Shown here piece by piece: positions 49,699 through 59,901 of a stretch of DNA of 64,000 bases (the stretch's first letter is position 1; each line of letters starts with the position of its first letter). This stretch comes from Pseudomonas sp. BSw22131 (GTDB taxonomy: Bacteria; Pseudomonadota; Gammaproteobacteria; Pseudomonadales; Pseudomonadaceae). The translations under genes and the position numbers were made by a program. The notes beneath the pieces were generated by a model, which worked only from the letters and a program-made list of their open reading frames with translations, was not told the origin of the DNA and made no database searches. The DNA lies in assembly GCF_026810445.1 (NCBI RefSeq), contig NZ_CP113949.1, positions 5,197,501 to 5,261,500 of the forward strand, given 5' to 3'.

Positions 49699-51257
49699 CC
49701 GCTAGAGAGCAGAAGCGCCAACCCCTCTCCACGGGTTCCGAGTGGACGTTTGAACTGATCCAGGCGTACGACCGGGAAATCAGTCGCATCGCCGAGCGTT
49801 ACGCCCTGGACACTTATCCCAACCAGATCGAGGTCATCACCGCAGAGCAGATGATGGACGCCTATGCGTCGGTCGGGATGCCGCTGGGTTATCACCACTG
49901 GTCCTACGGCAAACACTTCCTCAGCACCGAAAAGTCCTACTCGCGTGGACAGATGGGCCTGGCGTACGAAATCGTCATCAACTCTGATCCCTGCATCGCC
50001 TATCTGATGGAAGAAAACACCATCTGCATGCAGGCCTTGGTGGTGGCGCACGCTTGTTACGGTCATAACAGCTTTTTCAAAGGCAACTACCTGTTCCGCA
50101 CCTGGACCGACGCCAGCTCGATCATCGATTATCTGGTGTTCGCCAAGCAGTACATCATGCAATGCGAGGAGCGCCACGGCATCGATGCCGTCGAAGACCT
50201 GCTCGACTCCTGTCATGCACTGATGAATTACGGCGTCGACCGTTACAAGCGGCCGTACCCGATTTCTGCTGAAGAGGAACGACGTCGGCAGAAAGACCGC
50301 GAGGAGCATCTGCAGAAGCAGATCAATGACTTGTGGCGCACCATCCCCAAAAGCGCCGACAAGAACAACAAGGAGGACAACGCGCGTTTCCCGGCCGAGC
50401 CGCAGGAGAACATTCTTTATTTCATCGAGAAACACGCACCGTTGCTGGAGCCATGGCAGCGTGAAGTGGTGAGGATCGTTCGCAAGATCGCGCAGTACTT
50501 TTACCCACAGCGCCAGACACAGGTCATGAACGAAGGCTGGGCGACGTTCTGGCACTACACCTTGATGAATGACCTGTACGACGAAGGTCTGGTGACCGAT
50601 GGTTTCATGATGGAGTTCCTGACGTCGCACACCAGCGTGATCTATCAACCTGGCTTCGACAGCCCCTACTACAGCGGTATTAACCCCTACACGCTGGGCT
50701 TTGCCATGTATCAGGACATCCGGCGGATGTGTGAAAAGCCCACTGACGAGGATCGCAAGTGGTTCCCTGACATTGCCGGCACGGATTGGCTGACAGCCGT
50801 GAAGTTCGCCATGAGCAGCTTTAAGGACGAGAGTTTCATCCTGCAATACCTGTCGCCAAAAGTGATTCGCGATCTGAAGCTCTTCAGCATCATGGACGAC
50901 GACCAGAAAGACGACTTGCTGGTGCCTGCGATCCATGACGAGCCGGGTTACAAGATCATTCGCGAAACCCTCGCGGCCCAGTACAACCTTGGCAATCGGG
51001 AACCCAATGTGCAGATTTACAGCATCGACCGGCGGGGCGACCGGTCACTGACACTGCGCCATCAACAACATGATCGCAAACCGCTCGGCGACTCCACAGA
51101 CGAGGTTCTCAAGCATTTGCACCGGCTGTGGGGGTTCGATATCCACCTGGAAACCCTGCAAGGCGATCATGTGATGAAAGTCCATCATGTTCCGCCACGA
51201 AGCGAGCACGCTGAAAGTGAATATCCCAGGCTCGATTTGGCGGTCGTACATCTTTAA
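49695..51257 (+). CDS. SpoVR family protein (YcgB)
   Basis: A 520-residue protein of the SpoVR/YcgB family, third gene of the prkA-yeaH-spoVR cluster. Conserved stretches are [78 protein letters not shown] and [16 protein letters not shown]. The family name comes from a Bacillus sporulation gene but the role in non-sporeformers is unknown; it goes with the stress kinase. Translation is coupled to yeaH by ATGA. A long hairpin follows the stop. Confidence 0.94.
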   Translation: MTAREQKRQPLSTGSEWTFELIQAYDREISRIAERYALDTYPNQIEVITAEQMMDAYASVGMPLGYHHWSYGKHFLSTEKSYSRGQMGLAYEIVINSDPCIAYLMEENTICMQALVVAHACYGHNSFFKGNYLFRTWTDASSIIDYLVFAKQYIMQCEERHGIDAVEDLLDSCHALMNYGVDRYKRPYPISAEEERRRQKDREEHLQKQINDLWRTIPKSADKNNKEDNARFPAEPQENILYFIEKHAPLLEPWQREVVRIVRKIAQYFYPQRQTQVMNEGWATFWHYTLMNDLYDEGLVTDGFMMEFLTSHTSVIYQPGFDSPYYSGINPYTLGFAMYQDIRRMCEKPTDEDRKWFPDIAGTDWLTAVKFAMSSFKDESFILQYLSPKVIRDLKLFSIMDDDQKDDLLVPAIHDEPGYKIIRETLAAQYNLGNREPNVQIYSIDRRGDRSLTLRHQQHDRKPLGDSTDEVLKHLHRLWGFDIHLETLQGDHVMKVHHVPPRSEHAESEYPRLDLAVVHL

Positions 51258-51276
51258 CCAGTAACAGCGCCGTTTT

Positions 51277-51330
51277 AACCTCCGCGAGCGTGACGTTAGG
51301 TTTATCCTGTCGCGCTCACGGAGGTTTTTT
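51277..51330 (+). terminator. Long hairpin terminator of the prkA operon overlapping the cca ribosome site
   Basis: Arms 51277-51294 and 51309-51326 pair over about 17 of 18 positions (AACCTCCG with CGGAGGTT, GAGCG with CGCTC, GAC with GTC, one mismatch, one wobble), with a 14-base loop and T tract to 51330. The 3' arm contains the GGAGG of cca, whose ATG is at 51332. Read-through mRNA would hide the cca site. Confidence 0.8.
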
Positions 51331-51331
51331 C

Positions 51332-52561
51332 ATGCAATTTTATAAAGTCGGCGGCGCTGTACGTGATCGCCTGCTCGGTAAACCGGTCGCAGACGTCGAC
51401 TGGGTCGTGGTTGGCGCCACCACTGATGAAATGCTCATCAAAGGGTATCGTCCGGTAGGGACTGATTTTCCGGTGTTTCTACACCCCATGACCGGAGAGG
51501 AATACGCGCTGGCGCGCACTGAGCGCAAAAGCGGACATGGCTATAACGGCTTCGTGTTTCACGCAGCGCCGGACGTCACGCTGGAAGAAGACCTGATACG
51601 TCGGGATCTGACCATCAATGCCATCGCCGAAGACAAAGACGGCAAACTGACTGACCCCTATCACGGCCAACAAGATCTTGAAGCTCGGATTTTGCGTCAC
51701 GTTTCTCCGGCGTTCGCAGAAGATCCGCTGCGTGTCCTTCGCGTTGCCCGATTCGCAGCCCGCTACGCTCCGGATGGTTTCACCATTGCTCCAGATACTC
51801 TGGACTTGATGCGCGAGCTGAGCGAATCCGGCGAACTGCAAGCGCTCACGCCCGAGCGCAGCTGGAAAGAAATCTCACGCGCCCTGATGGAAAGCCAGCC
51901 ACAAGTGTTCATCCGCGTGCTGCGTGATTGCGGCGCCCTCAAAGTGCTTATCCCGGAAGTCGACGCACTCTTCGGTGTTCCGCAACCAGAAGCGCACCAT
52001 CCGGAAATCGATACCGGCCTGCATGTGTTGAGCGTGCTTGAACAATCTGCCATTCATCGCCAGCCCCTCAGTGTTCGCTGGGCCTGCCTGCTGCACGACT
52101 TGGGCAAGGGGGTGACACCCGAGGCTGATTGGCCAAGACACATTGCCCATGAGTACACCGGCCTGAAGCTGATCAAGTCGGTGAACGCGCGGTTCAAAGT
52201 GCCGAGAGACTGTCAGGAATTGGCCCTGCTAGTGGGCCAGTACCACACCCACGGACACCGTGCACTGGAACTCAAGCCCTCGACCCTGCTTGATCTGCTT
52301 CAGACATTCGATGTCTATCGCAGACCGCAACGCTTCGAAGAGTTTGTCGTGGCTTGTGAAATGGATGCGCGTGGTCGTAGAGGCCTGGAGGATCGCAGTT
52401 ATCCACAAGCCGAATATTTGCGCGGCGCGGCCGCCACCGCACGCGAAGTGCAGGTGCAGCCGCTACTGGAAAAGGGCTTCAAAGGGCAAGAACTGGGGGA
52501 GGCACTCAAGCTGGAACGGCTGAATGCGCTGAAGGTTTACAAGGCGACTTATAGCAACTGA
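51332..52561 (+). CDS. cca: Multifunctional CCA tRNA nucleotidyltransferase
   Basis: Adds or repairs the CCA end of tRNAs. 409 residues with the nucleotidyltransferase head [20 protein letters not shown], the metal-binding [28 protein letters not shown] and the RxxR block, and an HD domain (LLHDLGKGV and [14 protein letters not shown]) that gives 2'-phosphatase and 2',3'-cyclic phosphodiesterase activity, typical of the long gammaproteobacterial form. The start at 51332 follows a strong GGAGG that lies in the preceding terminator arm. Confidence 0.96.
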   Translation: MQFYKVGGAVRDRLLGKPVADVDWVVVGATTDEMLIKGYRPVGTDFPVFLHPMTGEEYALARTERKSGHGYNGFVFHAAPDVTLEEDLIRRDLTINAIAEDKDGKLTDPYHGQQDLEARILRHVSPAFAEDPLRVLRVARFAARYAPDGFTIAPDTLDLMRELSESGELQALTPERSWKEISRALMESQPQVFIRVLRDCGALKVLIPEVDALFGVPQPEAHHPEIDTGLHVLSVLEQSAIHRQPLSVRWACLLHDLGKGVTPEADWPRHIAHEYTGLKLIKSVNARFKVPRDCQELALLVGQYHTHGHRALELKPSTLLDLLQTFDVYRRPQRFEEFVVACEMDARGRRGLEDRSYPQAEYLRGAAATAREVQVQPLLEKGFKGQELGEALKLERLNALKVYKATYSN

Positions 52562-52570
52562 GTCAAAACC

Positions 52571-52640
52571 TTTCGCGGGCAAGCGCGCTGCGACAGGAAA
52601 CCGCGAGGCATCCTGGGAACGCGCTTGATCGCGATAATGC
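52571..52640. repeat. Degenerate REP pair
   Basis: TTTCGCGGGCAAGCGCGCTG at 52571-52590 with CGACAGG, and a decayed inverted partner GAACGCGCTTGATCGCGATA near 52618-52637. It lies between the converging cca and folK genes. Confidence 0.75.
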
Positions 52641-52648
52641 CTGCCTCG

Positions 52649-53182
52649 CTAGTCCTTAATCTCGGCAATCAGCTCTGACGGCGTCAATTGCTCGCCCCGC
52701 CAAGTGAAAGGCACCGGCCATAGCTTCTGATCGATCTGCGCTTCGGCCCATAATTGATGGCAGCTGATTCCTAATCCCGGATGTTCAAGGTCAGGGGCAA
52801 CAAGCGACAAAGGCCACAAAACGAAAGCGTTTTTGACAATTTCAGCACGCGGCAAGACCAGCCCGTCGAAATTTCCGACCTGCTCTCCGTACAAGAGCAC
52901 ATCAATGTCCAGCGGCAAACCTCTGCGGTCCGGGGCGTAACGCCCATTATCGGCTTCGATGAGTTTCAGGTGACGATCCAGCTCGTTGAGTGGCATGTCG
53001 GTCAATGCCGACACAACCAGATTGATGAACGGACCGCTTTTTATGCCCACCGGATGGCTTTCAAACACCGGCGAACAGCTGACATCTTTCAAAAAGCCGC
53101 TCAACGCATCGAGCCCTGCGCACAGATGCTTTTCTCGCTCGATATTGCTACCCAGGCCCAGATAAATCCGTGTCAGCGACAT
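52649..53182 (-). CDS. folK: 6-hydroxymethyl-7,8-dihydropterin pyrophosphokinase
   Basis: Folate synthesis: transfers pyrophosphate from ATP to hydroxymethyldihydropterin. The 177-residue enzyme begins [20 protein letters not shown] and has the signature DRRGLPLDIDVLLYG and the LPRAEIVKNAFVLWPL region. Its start overlaps the end of folB by 10 bases, so the two pterin enzymes are translationally coupled. Confidence 0.95.
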   Translation of the reverse strand: MSLTRIYLGLGSNIEREKHLCAGLDALSGFLKDVSCSPVFESHPVGIKSGPFINLVVSALTDMPLNELDRHLKLIEADNGRYAPDRRGLPLDIDVLLYGEQVGNFDGLVLPRAEIVKNAFVLWPLSLVAPDLEHPGLGISCHQLWAEAQIDQKLWPVPFTWRGEQLTPSELIAEIKD

Positions 53183-53526
53183 CCGCGCTCGATCTCCACG
53201 CCCACGCCTTTGGCAGCCGGGACGGCGCCAGGCTTGGTCAGCTTGAGGTGTAGCCAGGGAATATGAAATTCACTCATCAACACCTCAGCCAAGCGCTCGG
53301 CGAAGGTTTCGACCAGCTGGAATTGAGAAACGTCGGCGAACGCCTGAATACGTGCCGAAACGCTGGCGTAATCGAGCGCCTTGCTCAGATCATCGCCCGC
53401 AGCGGCAGGCCGGTTGTCCCAGGCAAAGCTCAGGTCCAGTCGCAAGCACTGACGGATGCCGCGCTCCCAGTCGTACGCGCCAATCACCGTGTCGACTTCC
53501 AGGCCTTCAATAAACACTCTGTCCAA
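53173..53526 (-). CDS. folB: Dihydroneopterin aldolase
   Basis: Step before FolK in folate synthesis. From the TTG at 53526 it has 117 residues beginning (M)[20 protein letters not shown], the usual FolB N-terminus. A GGAGAG lies 6-12 bases upstream, which decides the start; the frame extends 24 bases further but not with family similarity. Conserved [21 protein letters not shown] and the late [21 protein letters not shown] are present. Confidence 0.92.
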   Translation of the reverse strand: MDRVFIEGLEVDTVIGAYDWERGIRQCLRLDLSFAWDNRPAAAGDDLSKALDYASVSARIQAFADVSQFQLVETFAERLAEVLMSEFHIPWLHLKLTKPGAVPAAKGVGVEIERGCR

Positions 53527-53600
53527 CCCGCTCTCTCCGCTGCACGACAAGGGCGCAATGCGCCGTTAGAATCAGGGCTTCATCGCCCGGAATGGTTAGC

Positions 53601-54170
53601 ATGTTTTGGTTACTTGCGTTCCTTGCCTACCTGCTTGGCTCCCTGTCCTTTGCCATCTTGTTGAGCCGCCTGACTGGCAGCCCGGACCCGCGTGCCAGCG
53701 GTTCAGGCAACGCGGGCGCGACTAATATGCTGCGCCTCGCGGGGAAAAAACTCGCCATCCTCACGCTGATCGGCGACCTGTGCAAAGGTCTGATCCCGGT
53801 GCTGATTGCAGGCTGGGCAGGCCTGAACCCTCGGCTTCAAGCCTGGATCGGCTTGTGTGCGGTGGTCGGGCATCTGTTCCCTCTGTACTTTCGCTTTCGC
53901 GGCGGTAAAGGTGTCGCCACGGCCGCCGGCGTGTTGCTAGGCCTGTATCTGCCAGCTGCCCTGCTTGCACTTGCGGCCTGGTTGCTGACGTTCTACCTGA
54001 CCCGAACAAGCTCGCTGGCCGCGCTGATCGCCACGCCACTGACTTTGCCGTTGCTTGCCTGGCAAGAACCGCGAGCATTGGTGCCGATGACCGTGCTTAC
54101 GCTACTGATCGTCTGGCGCCATCGGAGCAATCTACGCGACCTCTTCGCCGGGCGCGAACGGCATTTCTGA
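53601..54170 (+). CDS. plsY: Acyl-phosphate glycerol-3-phosphate acyltransferase
   Basis: Integral membrane acyltransferase that makes lysophosphatidic acid with acyl-phosphate from PlsX. The ATG at 53601 has a ribosome site at the right distance and gives 189 residues; an ATG at 53592 is possible. The motifs are [19 protein letters not shown] (SGNxGATN follows), [27 protein letters not shown] [19 protein letters not shown], and five hydrophobic helices. Divergent from folB, convergent with tsaD. Confidence 0.95.
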   Translation: MFWLLAFLAYLLGSLSFAILLSRLTGSPDPRASGSGNAGATNMLRLAGKKLAILTLIGDLCKGLIPVLIAGWAGLNPRLQAWIGLCAVVGHLFPLYFRFRGGKGVATAAGVLLGLYLPAALLALAAWLLTFYLTRTSSLAALIATPLTLPLLAWQEPRALVPMTVLTLLIVWRHRSNLRDLFAGRERHF

Positions 54171-54201
54171 ATCCCTCATCACACCCAATCAGCAATACGT
54201 A

Positions 54202-55227
54202 TCAAAGCGCTGGCAACTGCTCCATCGGCCATCGTGCCTGCACGGTAATGCTCAAATTCTCTCGCTGGCCGGCCTGCAACCGCTGACAGCCAGCGAATGC
54301 GATCATCGCGCCGTTGTCGGTGCAGAACTCGGGACGCGCATAAAACACATTGCCGCCCATGCTGCCGAGCACTGCCTCAAGCGACAGGCGTAGCGCCTTG
54401 TTCGCGCTAACTCCGCCAGCGATGACCAGCCTTTTGAGACCTGTCTGCTTGAGCGCACGCTTGCATTTGATGGTCAACGTGTCCACCACCGCCTGCTGGA
54501 ATGCCAAGGCGATGTCGCAACGGGTTTGCTCACCGTCGTCCCCAGCGCTTTGACACTGCTGCCAGGTATTGAGGGCAGAGGTCTTGAGGCCGCTGAAGCT
54601 GAACTCCAGCCCGGGACGATCTGTCATCGGCCGAGGAAAAAGGAAGCGTCCGGGCACACCGCTCAAAGCAAGGCGGGAGATTTCCGGTCCGCCCGGATAA
54701 TGCAGCCCCATCATCTTCGCGGTCTTGTCAAACGCCTCACCTGCCGCGTCATCCAGCGTCTCGCCCAACAGCTCGTACTGACCGATGCCGTCGACTCTAA
54801 CCAGCTGTGTATGGCCGCCTGACACCAACAAAGCGACGAACGGAAACTCGGGCGGGTTTTCCTCAAGCATCGGCGCCAGCAAGTGGCCTTCCATGTGGTG
54901 CACGCCGAGGGCCGGGATGCCCCATGCGAACGCTAACGCCTGCGCGCAGGAAGCCCCCACGAGCAATGCGCCCACCAGCCCTGGCCCGGCCGTGTAGGCG
55001 ATGCCATCAATCTCGGTCACGGCGCAGTCCGCCTGAGCCAGCACTTGCCGGATCAAGGGCAGCATGCGCTTGACGTGATCGCGCGATGCCAGCTCCGGCA
55101 CTACGCCGCCAAAGACCCGGTGCTGCTCGATCTGACTGAACAGCGCATCGCCGAGAAGCCCGCGTTCGCTGTCGTACAGGGCTACGCCGGTTTCATCGCA
55201 GGAGGTTTCCAATCCCAGTACTAACAT
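54202..55227 (-). CDS. tsaD: tRNA N6-adenosine threonylcarbamoyltransferase
   Basis: Core enzyme of t6A37 formation on ANN-decoding tRNAs (including the isoleucine tRNA family). The 341-residue ASKHA-fold protein starts [19 protein letters not shown] and has the metal-binding [12 protein letters not shown] and the late [12 protein letters not shown]. The ATG at 55227 was chosen for this N-terminus. It is divergent from rpsU, the usual order in Proteobacteria. Confidence 0.97.
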   Translation of the reverse strand: MLVLGLETSCDETGVALYDSERGLLGDALFSQIEQHRVFGGVVPELASRDHVKRMLPLIRQVLAQADCAVTEIDGIAYTAGPGLVGALLVGASCAQALAFAWGIPALGVHHMEGHLLAPMLEENPPEFPFVALLVSGGHTQLVRVDGIGQYELLGETLDDAAGEAFDKTAKMMGLHYPGGPEISRLALSGVPGRFLFPRPMTDRPGLEFSFSGLKTSALNTWQQCQSAGDDGEQTRCDIALAFQQAVVDTLTIKCKRALKQTGLKRLVIAGGVSANKALRLSLEAVLGSMGGNVFYARPEFCTDNGAMIAFAGCQRLQAGQRENLSITVQARWPMEQLPAL

Positions 55228-55313
55228 GGGGTACGCCTTGTTGGGGCTAGATTCGAAGGCGCGCATAATAGTCGCCGCTCATCCCTGCGACCAGCGGTTT
55301 TCGATCAGAGGCT

Positions 55314-55342
55314 TTGCATTCCGCGCAATGAGGGGTTAACAT
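55314..55342 (+). promoter_or_regulatory. Putative sigma-70 promoter of rpsU-dnaG-rpoD
   Basis: TTGCAT (55314-55319), 17-base spacer and TAACAT (55337-55342) lie about 80 bases upstream of rpsU. The match is moderate and the position fits the macromolecular-synthesis operon. Confidence 0.5.
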
Positions 55343-55423
55343 CCGCAACCCTTAAAAACCGACGTACTTAGTGCAGTGTTTGCACCAAGCGTTGACCCCG
55401 GTAATGAATGAAGGTAGCTCTGG

Positions 55424-55639
55424 ATGCCAGCCGTCAAAGTTAAAGAGAACGAACCCTTCGACGTAGCTCTGCGTCGTTTCAAGCGCTCCTGCGAAAAAGC
55501 CGGTGTTCTGGCTGAAGTTCGTAGCCGCGAATTTTACGAGAAGCCGACTTCGGAGCGTAAGCGTAAAGCAGCTGCTGCTGTTAAGCGTCACGCCAAGAAA
55601 GTTCAGCGCGAACAGCGCCGCGCCGTTCGCCTGTACTAA
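55424..55639 (+). CDS. rpsU: 30S ribosomal protein S21
   Basis: Small basic ribosomal protein of 71 residues ([20 protein letters not shown], then SCEKAG, with a [22 protein letters not shown]-terminus). First gene of the macromolecular synthesis operon that joins translation, replication priming and the main sigma factor. A hairpin follows in the gap to dnaG, as in E. coli, where it lowers downstream expression. Confidence 0.97.
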
Positions 55640-55668
55640 TACAGACGTCTGTCGCAAGCTTCTGCCAT

Positions 55669-55690
55669 GCCCGGCCTCAAAGCCGGGCTG
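55669..55690 (+). terminator. Attenuating hairpin between rpsU and dnaG
   Basis: GCCCGGC, loop CTCAAA, GCCGGGC (55669-55688), extended by CTGCC/GGCAG outer pairs. It lacks a strong T tract and is most likely a partial terminator giving more rpsU than dnaG. The rest of the 247-base gap holds no gene that I can see. Confidence 0.6.
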
Positions 55691-55886
55691 TCGGCAGTTG
55701 CAGTTTTAGCCTCAAGCAACACCGACAGAGGCTGTCGATGACGCAGATGCGACTTAGACAAACCCCGTCAAACCTGTCTTGCCTGACTCAGGCCGCGTTG
55801 ACCACGTCTACACTGCCCAAGCAACCGTCGTTACGCTTTGGATTCGCCACGATTTCTCTGGCGAAGCGCCTGATGATGAGAACGCC

Positions 55887-57854
55887 ATGGCTGGACTGAT
55901 TCCTCAAGGCTTTATTGACGACTTACTGAACCGCACCGACATCGTCGATGTTGTCAGCTCACGCGTTCAATTAAAAAAAACCGGCAAGAACTTCAGCGCC
56001 TGCTGTCCGTTCCACAAAGAAAAAACCCCATCGTTCAGCGTTAGCCCTGACAAGCAGTTCTACTATTGCTTTGGCTGTGGCGCGGGCGGCAATGCGCTTG
56101 GTTTCCTCATGGACCACGACAACCTGGATTTCCCCCAGGCGGTTGAGGACTTGGCGAAAGCAGCTGGCATGGAGGTACCGCGTGAACAAAGTGTCAAAGG
56201 CCAAAAGCCAAGACAGCCTACTGACTCTCCGCTCTACCCATTACTCACCGCCGCAGCCGACTTTTACCGTGCTGCGTTAAAGCGCCACCCGACGCGCAAA
56301 TCCGCTGTGGAGTATCTGAAGGGCCGAGGCCTGTCAGGTGAAATCGCGCGGGACTTCGGTCTAGGCTTTGCGCCACCAGGCTGGGACAATCTTTACAAGC
56401 ACCTGAGCAGCGACACGCTTCAACAGAAAGCGATGATTGATGCTGGCTTGCTGATCGAAAACGTGGAAACCGGCAAGCGCTATGACCGGTTTCGCGACCG
56501 CGTGATGTTTCCTATCCGCGACAGCCGTGGCCGTGTGATTGCGTTCGGTGGTCGGGTTCTTGGGGACGACAAGCCAAAATACCTGAACTCTCCGGAGACT
56601 CCGGTGTTCCATAAGGGTCAGGAGCTGTATGGCCTGTTCGAGGCAAGAAAGTACAACCGCAACCTTGACGAGATCATTGTCGTTGAGGGCTACATGGATG
56701 TCATCGCGCTCGCCCAACAAGGCCTGCGTAACGCAGTTGCAACGCTAGGTACCGCTACCAGCGAAGATCACTTGAAAAAGCTGTTTCGGGTCGTACCGAA
56801 CGTGTTGTTTTGTTTCGATGGCGATCAGGCTGGCCGCAATGCCGCATGGCGCGCACTGGAAGCTGCACTGACAAGCCTGCAGGATGGCCGTCGCGCAAGG
56901 TTTCTGTTTCTGCCGGAAGGTGAAGACCCGGACACATTGGTTCGCTCGGAAGGCACAGACGCTTTCAAGGCGAGAATCGCGCAGCACGCTCAACCGCTGG
57001 CAGATTATTTTTTTGAGCAGTTGACCAAAGAGGCCGACCCGCGCTCGCTTGAGGGTAAAGCCCATATGGCCACCCTCGCGGCGCCGTTGATTGAGAGGGT
57101 CCCTGGGGCGAACCTGCGTGCATTGATGCGCCAGCGGTTGACCGAAATCACAGGGCTTAATACTGCGGCCATGAACCAACTGGCGCAGAACGCTCCTCAG
57201 GACGCACCACCCAGTTATGACCAGGGGATCGATTACGATGCCATCCCCGACTACAGCGACTATCAACCGCAAGACGCGTACGAAGCACAGACAGAATGGA
57301 CACCGAACAAAACCGGTGGTCAGCAGAAGAAATGGGAAAAGAAACCGTGGGACGGTAAAAAGTGGGACAGGAACGGCAAACGGCCTGACTTTGAACCGCG
57401 CGGTCCACGGACACCGGCGACGGTTGAACCACCCACCCTTACCGCGCTCAGGACCTTGCTGCATCATCCTGAGCTGTCCGGAAAGGTTGAGGATGCCAGT
57501 CATTTCGCCGCAGAAGACAACGTTTATTCGCAGTTGCTGGTGGCTTTGCTCGAAGCACTGCAAAAGAATCCCAAGCTACGTTCGCTGCAACTGATCGCGA
57601 GGTGGCACGGGACAGATCAAGGACGATTATTACGACAGCTGGCGGAAAAGGAATGGCTGATATCGGCCGATAACCTTGAACAACAGTTTTTCGACACTAT
57701 AACTAGCTTGTCCGCCCGCCAACGCGAGCGAAGCCTTGATCAATTGATCAGGAAGGAACGGCAGACCGGGTTGTCCGCTGAGGAAAAAGTTCAGCTGCTC
57801 AATCTGTTAAATCGCAAAGTTCCTGCACAAACCCCGACCTCAACTGGCGCGTGA
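55887..57854 (+). CDS. dnaG: DNA primase
   Basis: Makes RNA primers at the replication fork. 655 residues: N-terminal CHC2 zinc finger (FSACCPFHKEKTPSFS and YYCFGCGAGGN), a Toprim catalytic core (DEIIVVEGYMDVIAL and FCFDGDQAGRNAA), a Gln/Lys/Pro-rich linker (about 475-540) and a C-terminal DnaB-binding helical domain. I start at the ATG at 55887 (MAGLIPQGFIDDLLNRTDIV), the normal N-terminus; the upstream frame is not conserved. The linker is longer and more charged than in E. coli. Confidence 0.96.
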   Translation: MAGLIPQGFIDDLLNRTDIVDVVSSRVQLKKTGKNFSACCPFHKEKTPSFSVSPDKQFYYCFGCGAGGNALGFLMDHDNLDFPQAVEDLAKAAGMEVPREQSVKGQKPRQPTDSPLYPLLTAAADFYRAALKRHPTRKSAVEYLKGRGLSGEIARDFGLGFAPPGWDNLYKHLSSDTLQQKAMIDAGLLIENVETGKRYDRFRDRVMFPIRDSRGRVIAFGGRVLGDDKPKYLNSPETPVFHKGQELYGLFEARKYNRNLDEIIVVEGYMDVIALAQQGLRNAVATLGTATSEDHLKKLFRVVPNVLFCFDGDQAGRNAAWRALEAALTSLQDGRRARFLFLPEGEDPDTLVRSEGTDAFKARIAQHAQPLADYFFEQLTKEADPRSLEGKAHMATLAAPLIERVPGANLRALMRQRLTEITGLNTAAMNQLAQNAPQDAPPSYDQGIDYDAIPDYSDYQPQDAYEAQTEWTPNKTGGQQKKWEKKPWDGKKWDRNGKRPDFEPRGPRTPATVEPPTLTALRTLLHHPELSGKVEDASHFAAEDNVYSQLLVALLEALQKNPKLRSLQLIARWHGTDQGRLLRQLAEKEWLISADNLEQQFFDTITSLSARQRERSLDQLIRKERQTGLSAEEKVQLLNLLNRKVPAQTPTSTGA

Positions 57855-57868
57855 GGTCCTAGCTCGGG

Positions 57869-57874
57869 TATAAT
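57869..57874 (+). promoter_or_regulatory. Possible internal -10 box before rpoD
   Basis: A perfect TATAAT stands 48-53 bases before rpoD, in CTCGGGTATAATCCCCGG. A convincing -35 is not seen at the right distance, so this may need a different sigma or be incidental. An internal rpoD promoter is plausible as in E. coli. Confidence 0.4.
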
Positions 57875-57921
57875 CCCCGGCTTGTTTTTTGCCCGCCAAG
57901 ACCTTCAGTGGATAGGGTGTT

Positions 57922-59763
57922 ATGTCCGGAAAAGCGCAACAGCAGTCTCGTATCAAAGAGTTGATCACCCTGGGTCGTGAGCAGAAGTATCTGACTTACG
58001 CAGAGGTCAACGACCACCTGCCTGAGGATATTTCAGATCCAGAGCAGGTGGAAGACATCATCCGCATGATCAACGACATGGGGATTCCCGTGCACGAGAG
58101 TGCTCCGGATGCGGACGCCCTCATGTTGGCTGACGCCGATACCGACGAGGCAGCCGCTGAAGAAGCCGCTGCTGCGTTGGCTGCGGTTGAGACCGACATC
58201 GGGCGCACGACTGACCCAGTGCGCATGTACATGCGTGAAATGGGTACGGTCGAGCTTCTGACACGTGAAGGCGAAATTGAAATCGCCAAACGTATCGAAG
58301 AAGGCATCCGTGAAGTGATGGGCGCCATCGCGCACTTCCCAGGCACGGTTGAGCACATTCTCTCCGAGTACACTCGCGTCACCACCGAAGGTGGCCGCCT
58401 GTCAGACGTTTTCAGCGGTTACATCGACCCGGACGACGGCATTGCGCCGCCTGCCGAGGTGCCACCGCCAGTCGACCCTAAAGCCGAGAAGGTTGAAGGT
58501 GCCGACGATGACGAAGACGACTCTGATGATGAAGAGGATGAGGTCGAAAGCGGTCCCGATCCAGTCATCGCTGCGCAGCGCTTCGGCGCGGTTGCAGATC
58601 AGATGGCTATTGCCGTCAAGGCGCTGAAAAAACACGGTCGCGGCAGCAAGCAGGCAACTGCCGAATTGCTGGCTCTGGCCGAGTTGTTCATGCCGATCAA
58701 ACTGGTACCAAAGCAGTTTGAGGGTCTGGTCGAACGCGTTCGTGGCGCACTGGAACGTCTCCGTGCTCAAGAACGCGCGATCATGCAGCTGTGTGTTCGT
58801 GATGCTCGCATGCCTCGTGCTGATTTCCTGCGCCAGTTCCCGGGCAATGAAGTTGATCAGAGCTGGACTGACGCACTGGCTAAAGGCAAAGGCAAGTACG
58901 CCGAAGCCATTGGCCGTCTGCAAGTGGACATCCAGCGCTGCCAGCAGAAGCTGACTGCACTGCAGGACGAAACAGGTCTGACAATCGCCGAGATCAAGGA
59001 CATCAACCGTCGCATGTCGATCGGCGAGGCCAAAGCCCGCCGCGCGAAGAAGGAGATGGTTGAAGCCAACTTGCGTCTGGTGATCTCCATCGCCAAGAAG
59101 TACACAAACCGTGGTTTGCAGTTCCTCGATCTGATTCAGGAAGGCAACATCGGTTTGATGAAAGCGGTGGATAAGTTCGAATATCGTCGCGGCTACAAGT
59201 TCTCGACCTATGCCACCTGGTGGATCCGTCAGGCGATCACTCGCTCGATCGCCGACCAGGCTCGTACCATTCGTATCCCCGTACACATGATCGAGACGAT
59301 CAACAAGCTCAACCGTATTTCCCGCCAGATGCTGCAGGAAATGGGTCGCGAACCGACACCGGAAGAGCTGGGCGAACGCATGGAAATGCCTGAGGATAAA
59401 ATCCGTAAGGTATTGAAGATCGCTAAAGAGCCGATCTCCATGGAAACCCCGATCGGTGACGACGAAGACTCGCACTTGGGTGACTTCATCGAAGACTCGA
59501 CCATGCAGTCGCCAATCGATGTCGCTACGGTAGAAAGTCTGAAAGAAGCAACGCGTGAGGTGCTCTCGGGCCTTACCGCTCGCGAAGCTAAGGTCTTGCG
59601 CATGCGCTTCGGTATCGACATGAATACCGACCATACGCTAGAAGAAGTCGGCAAACAGTTTGACGTGACGCGTGAGCGGATTCGTCAGATAGAAGCCAAG
59701 GCGCTGCGTAAGCTGCGCCACCCGACAAGAAGCGAACACCTGCGTTCGTTCCTCGACGAGTAA
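57922..59763 (+). CDS. rpoD: RNA polymerase primary sigma factor RpoD (sigma-70)
   Basis: Housekeeping sigma factor, 613 residues. Region 1.1 is at the N-terminus ([20 protein letters not shown]), region 1.2 in [21 protein letters not shown], then the acidic non-conserved insert ([16 protein letters not shown]), region 2 with the -10 helix ([42 protein letters not shown]; landmark only), and region 4.2 ([29 protein letters not shown]). The length is about that of P. aeruginosa RpoD (617). A strong terminator follows. Confidence 0.97.
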   Translation: MSGKAQQQSRIKELITLGREQKYLTYAEVNDHLPEDISDPEQVEDIIRMINDMGIPVHESAPDADALMLADADTDEAAAEEAAAALAAVETDIGRTTDPVRMYMREMGTVELLTREGEIEIAKRIEEGIREVMGAIAHFPGTVEHILSEYTRVTTEGGRLSDVFSGYIDPDDGIAPPAEVPPPVDPKAEKVEGADDDEDDSDDEEDEVESGPDPVIAAQRFGAVADQMAIAVKALKKHGRGSKQATAELLALAELFMPIKLVPKQFEGLVERVRGALERLRAQERAIMQLCVRDARMPRADFLRQFPGNEVDQSWTDALAKGKGKYAEAIGRLQVDIQRCQQKLTALQDETGLTIAEIKDINRRMSIGEAKARRAKKEMVEANLRLVISIAKKYTNRGLQFLDLIQEGNIGLMKAVDKFEYRRGYKFSTYATWWIRQAITRSIADQARTIRIPVHMIETINKLNRISRQMLQEMGREPTPEELGERMEMPEDKIRKVLKIAKEPISMETPIGDDEDSHLGDFIEDSTMQSPIDVATVESLKEATREVLSGLTAREAKVLRMRFGIDMNTDHTLEEVGKQFDVTRERIRQIEAKALRKLRHPTRSEHLRSFLDE

Positions 59764-59779
59764 GCGACCCGCTGATCAC

Positions 59780-59806
59780 AAAACCCCCGGCCCTGCTGGG
59801 GGTTTT
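59780..59806 (+). terminator. Terminator of the rpsU-dnaG-rpoD operon
   Basis: Perfect 9-bp stem AAAACCCCC / GGGGGTTTT with a 9-base loop (59780-59788 and 59798-59806), T tract at the end, 17 bases after the rpoD stop. Confidence 0.88.
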
Positions 59807-59901
59807 GCGTTTTAAAGAATAAGTTTCCCCCACAGTCAGTGCCGCCTCCCTCCAGCTTGACTACACTCATCTGAATCCTAGCGCTTAACTTTGAGGCTGC
59901 C

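Noticed and set aside
48244..50936. Two further long antisense frames opposite yeaH and spoVR
   Set aside because: Both lie wholly against conserved coding sequences and have no family signature or ribosome site.
58402..59634. 410-codon frame antisense to rpoD
   Set aside because: Reverse complement of the sigma factor; not a gene.
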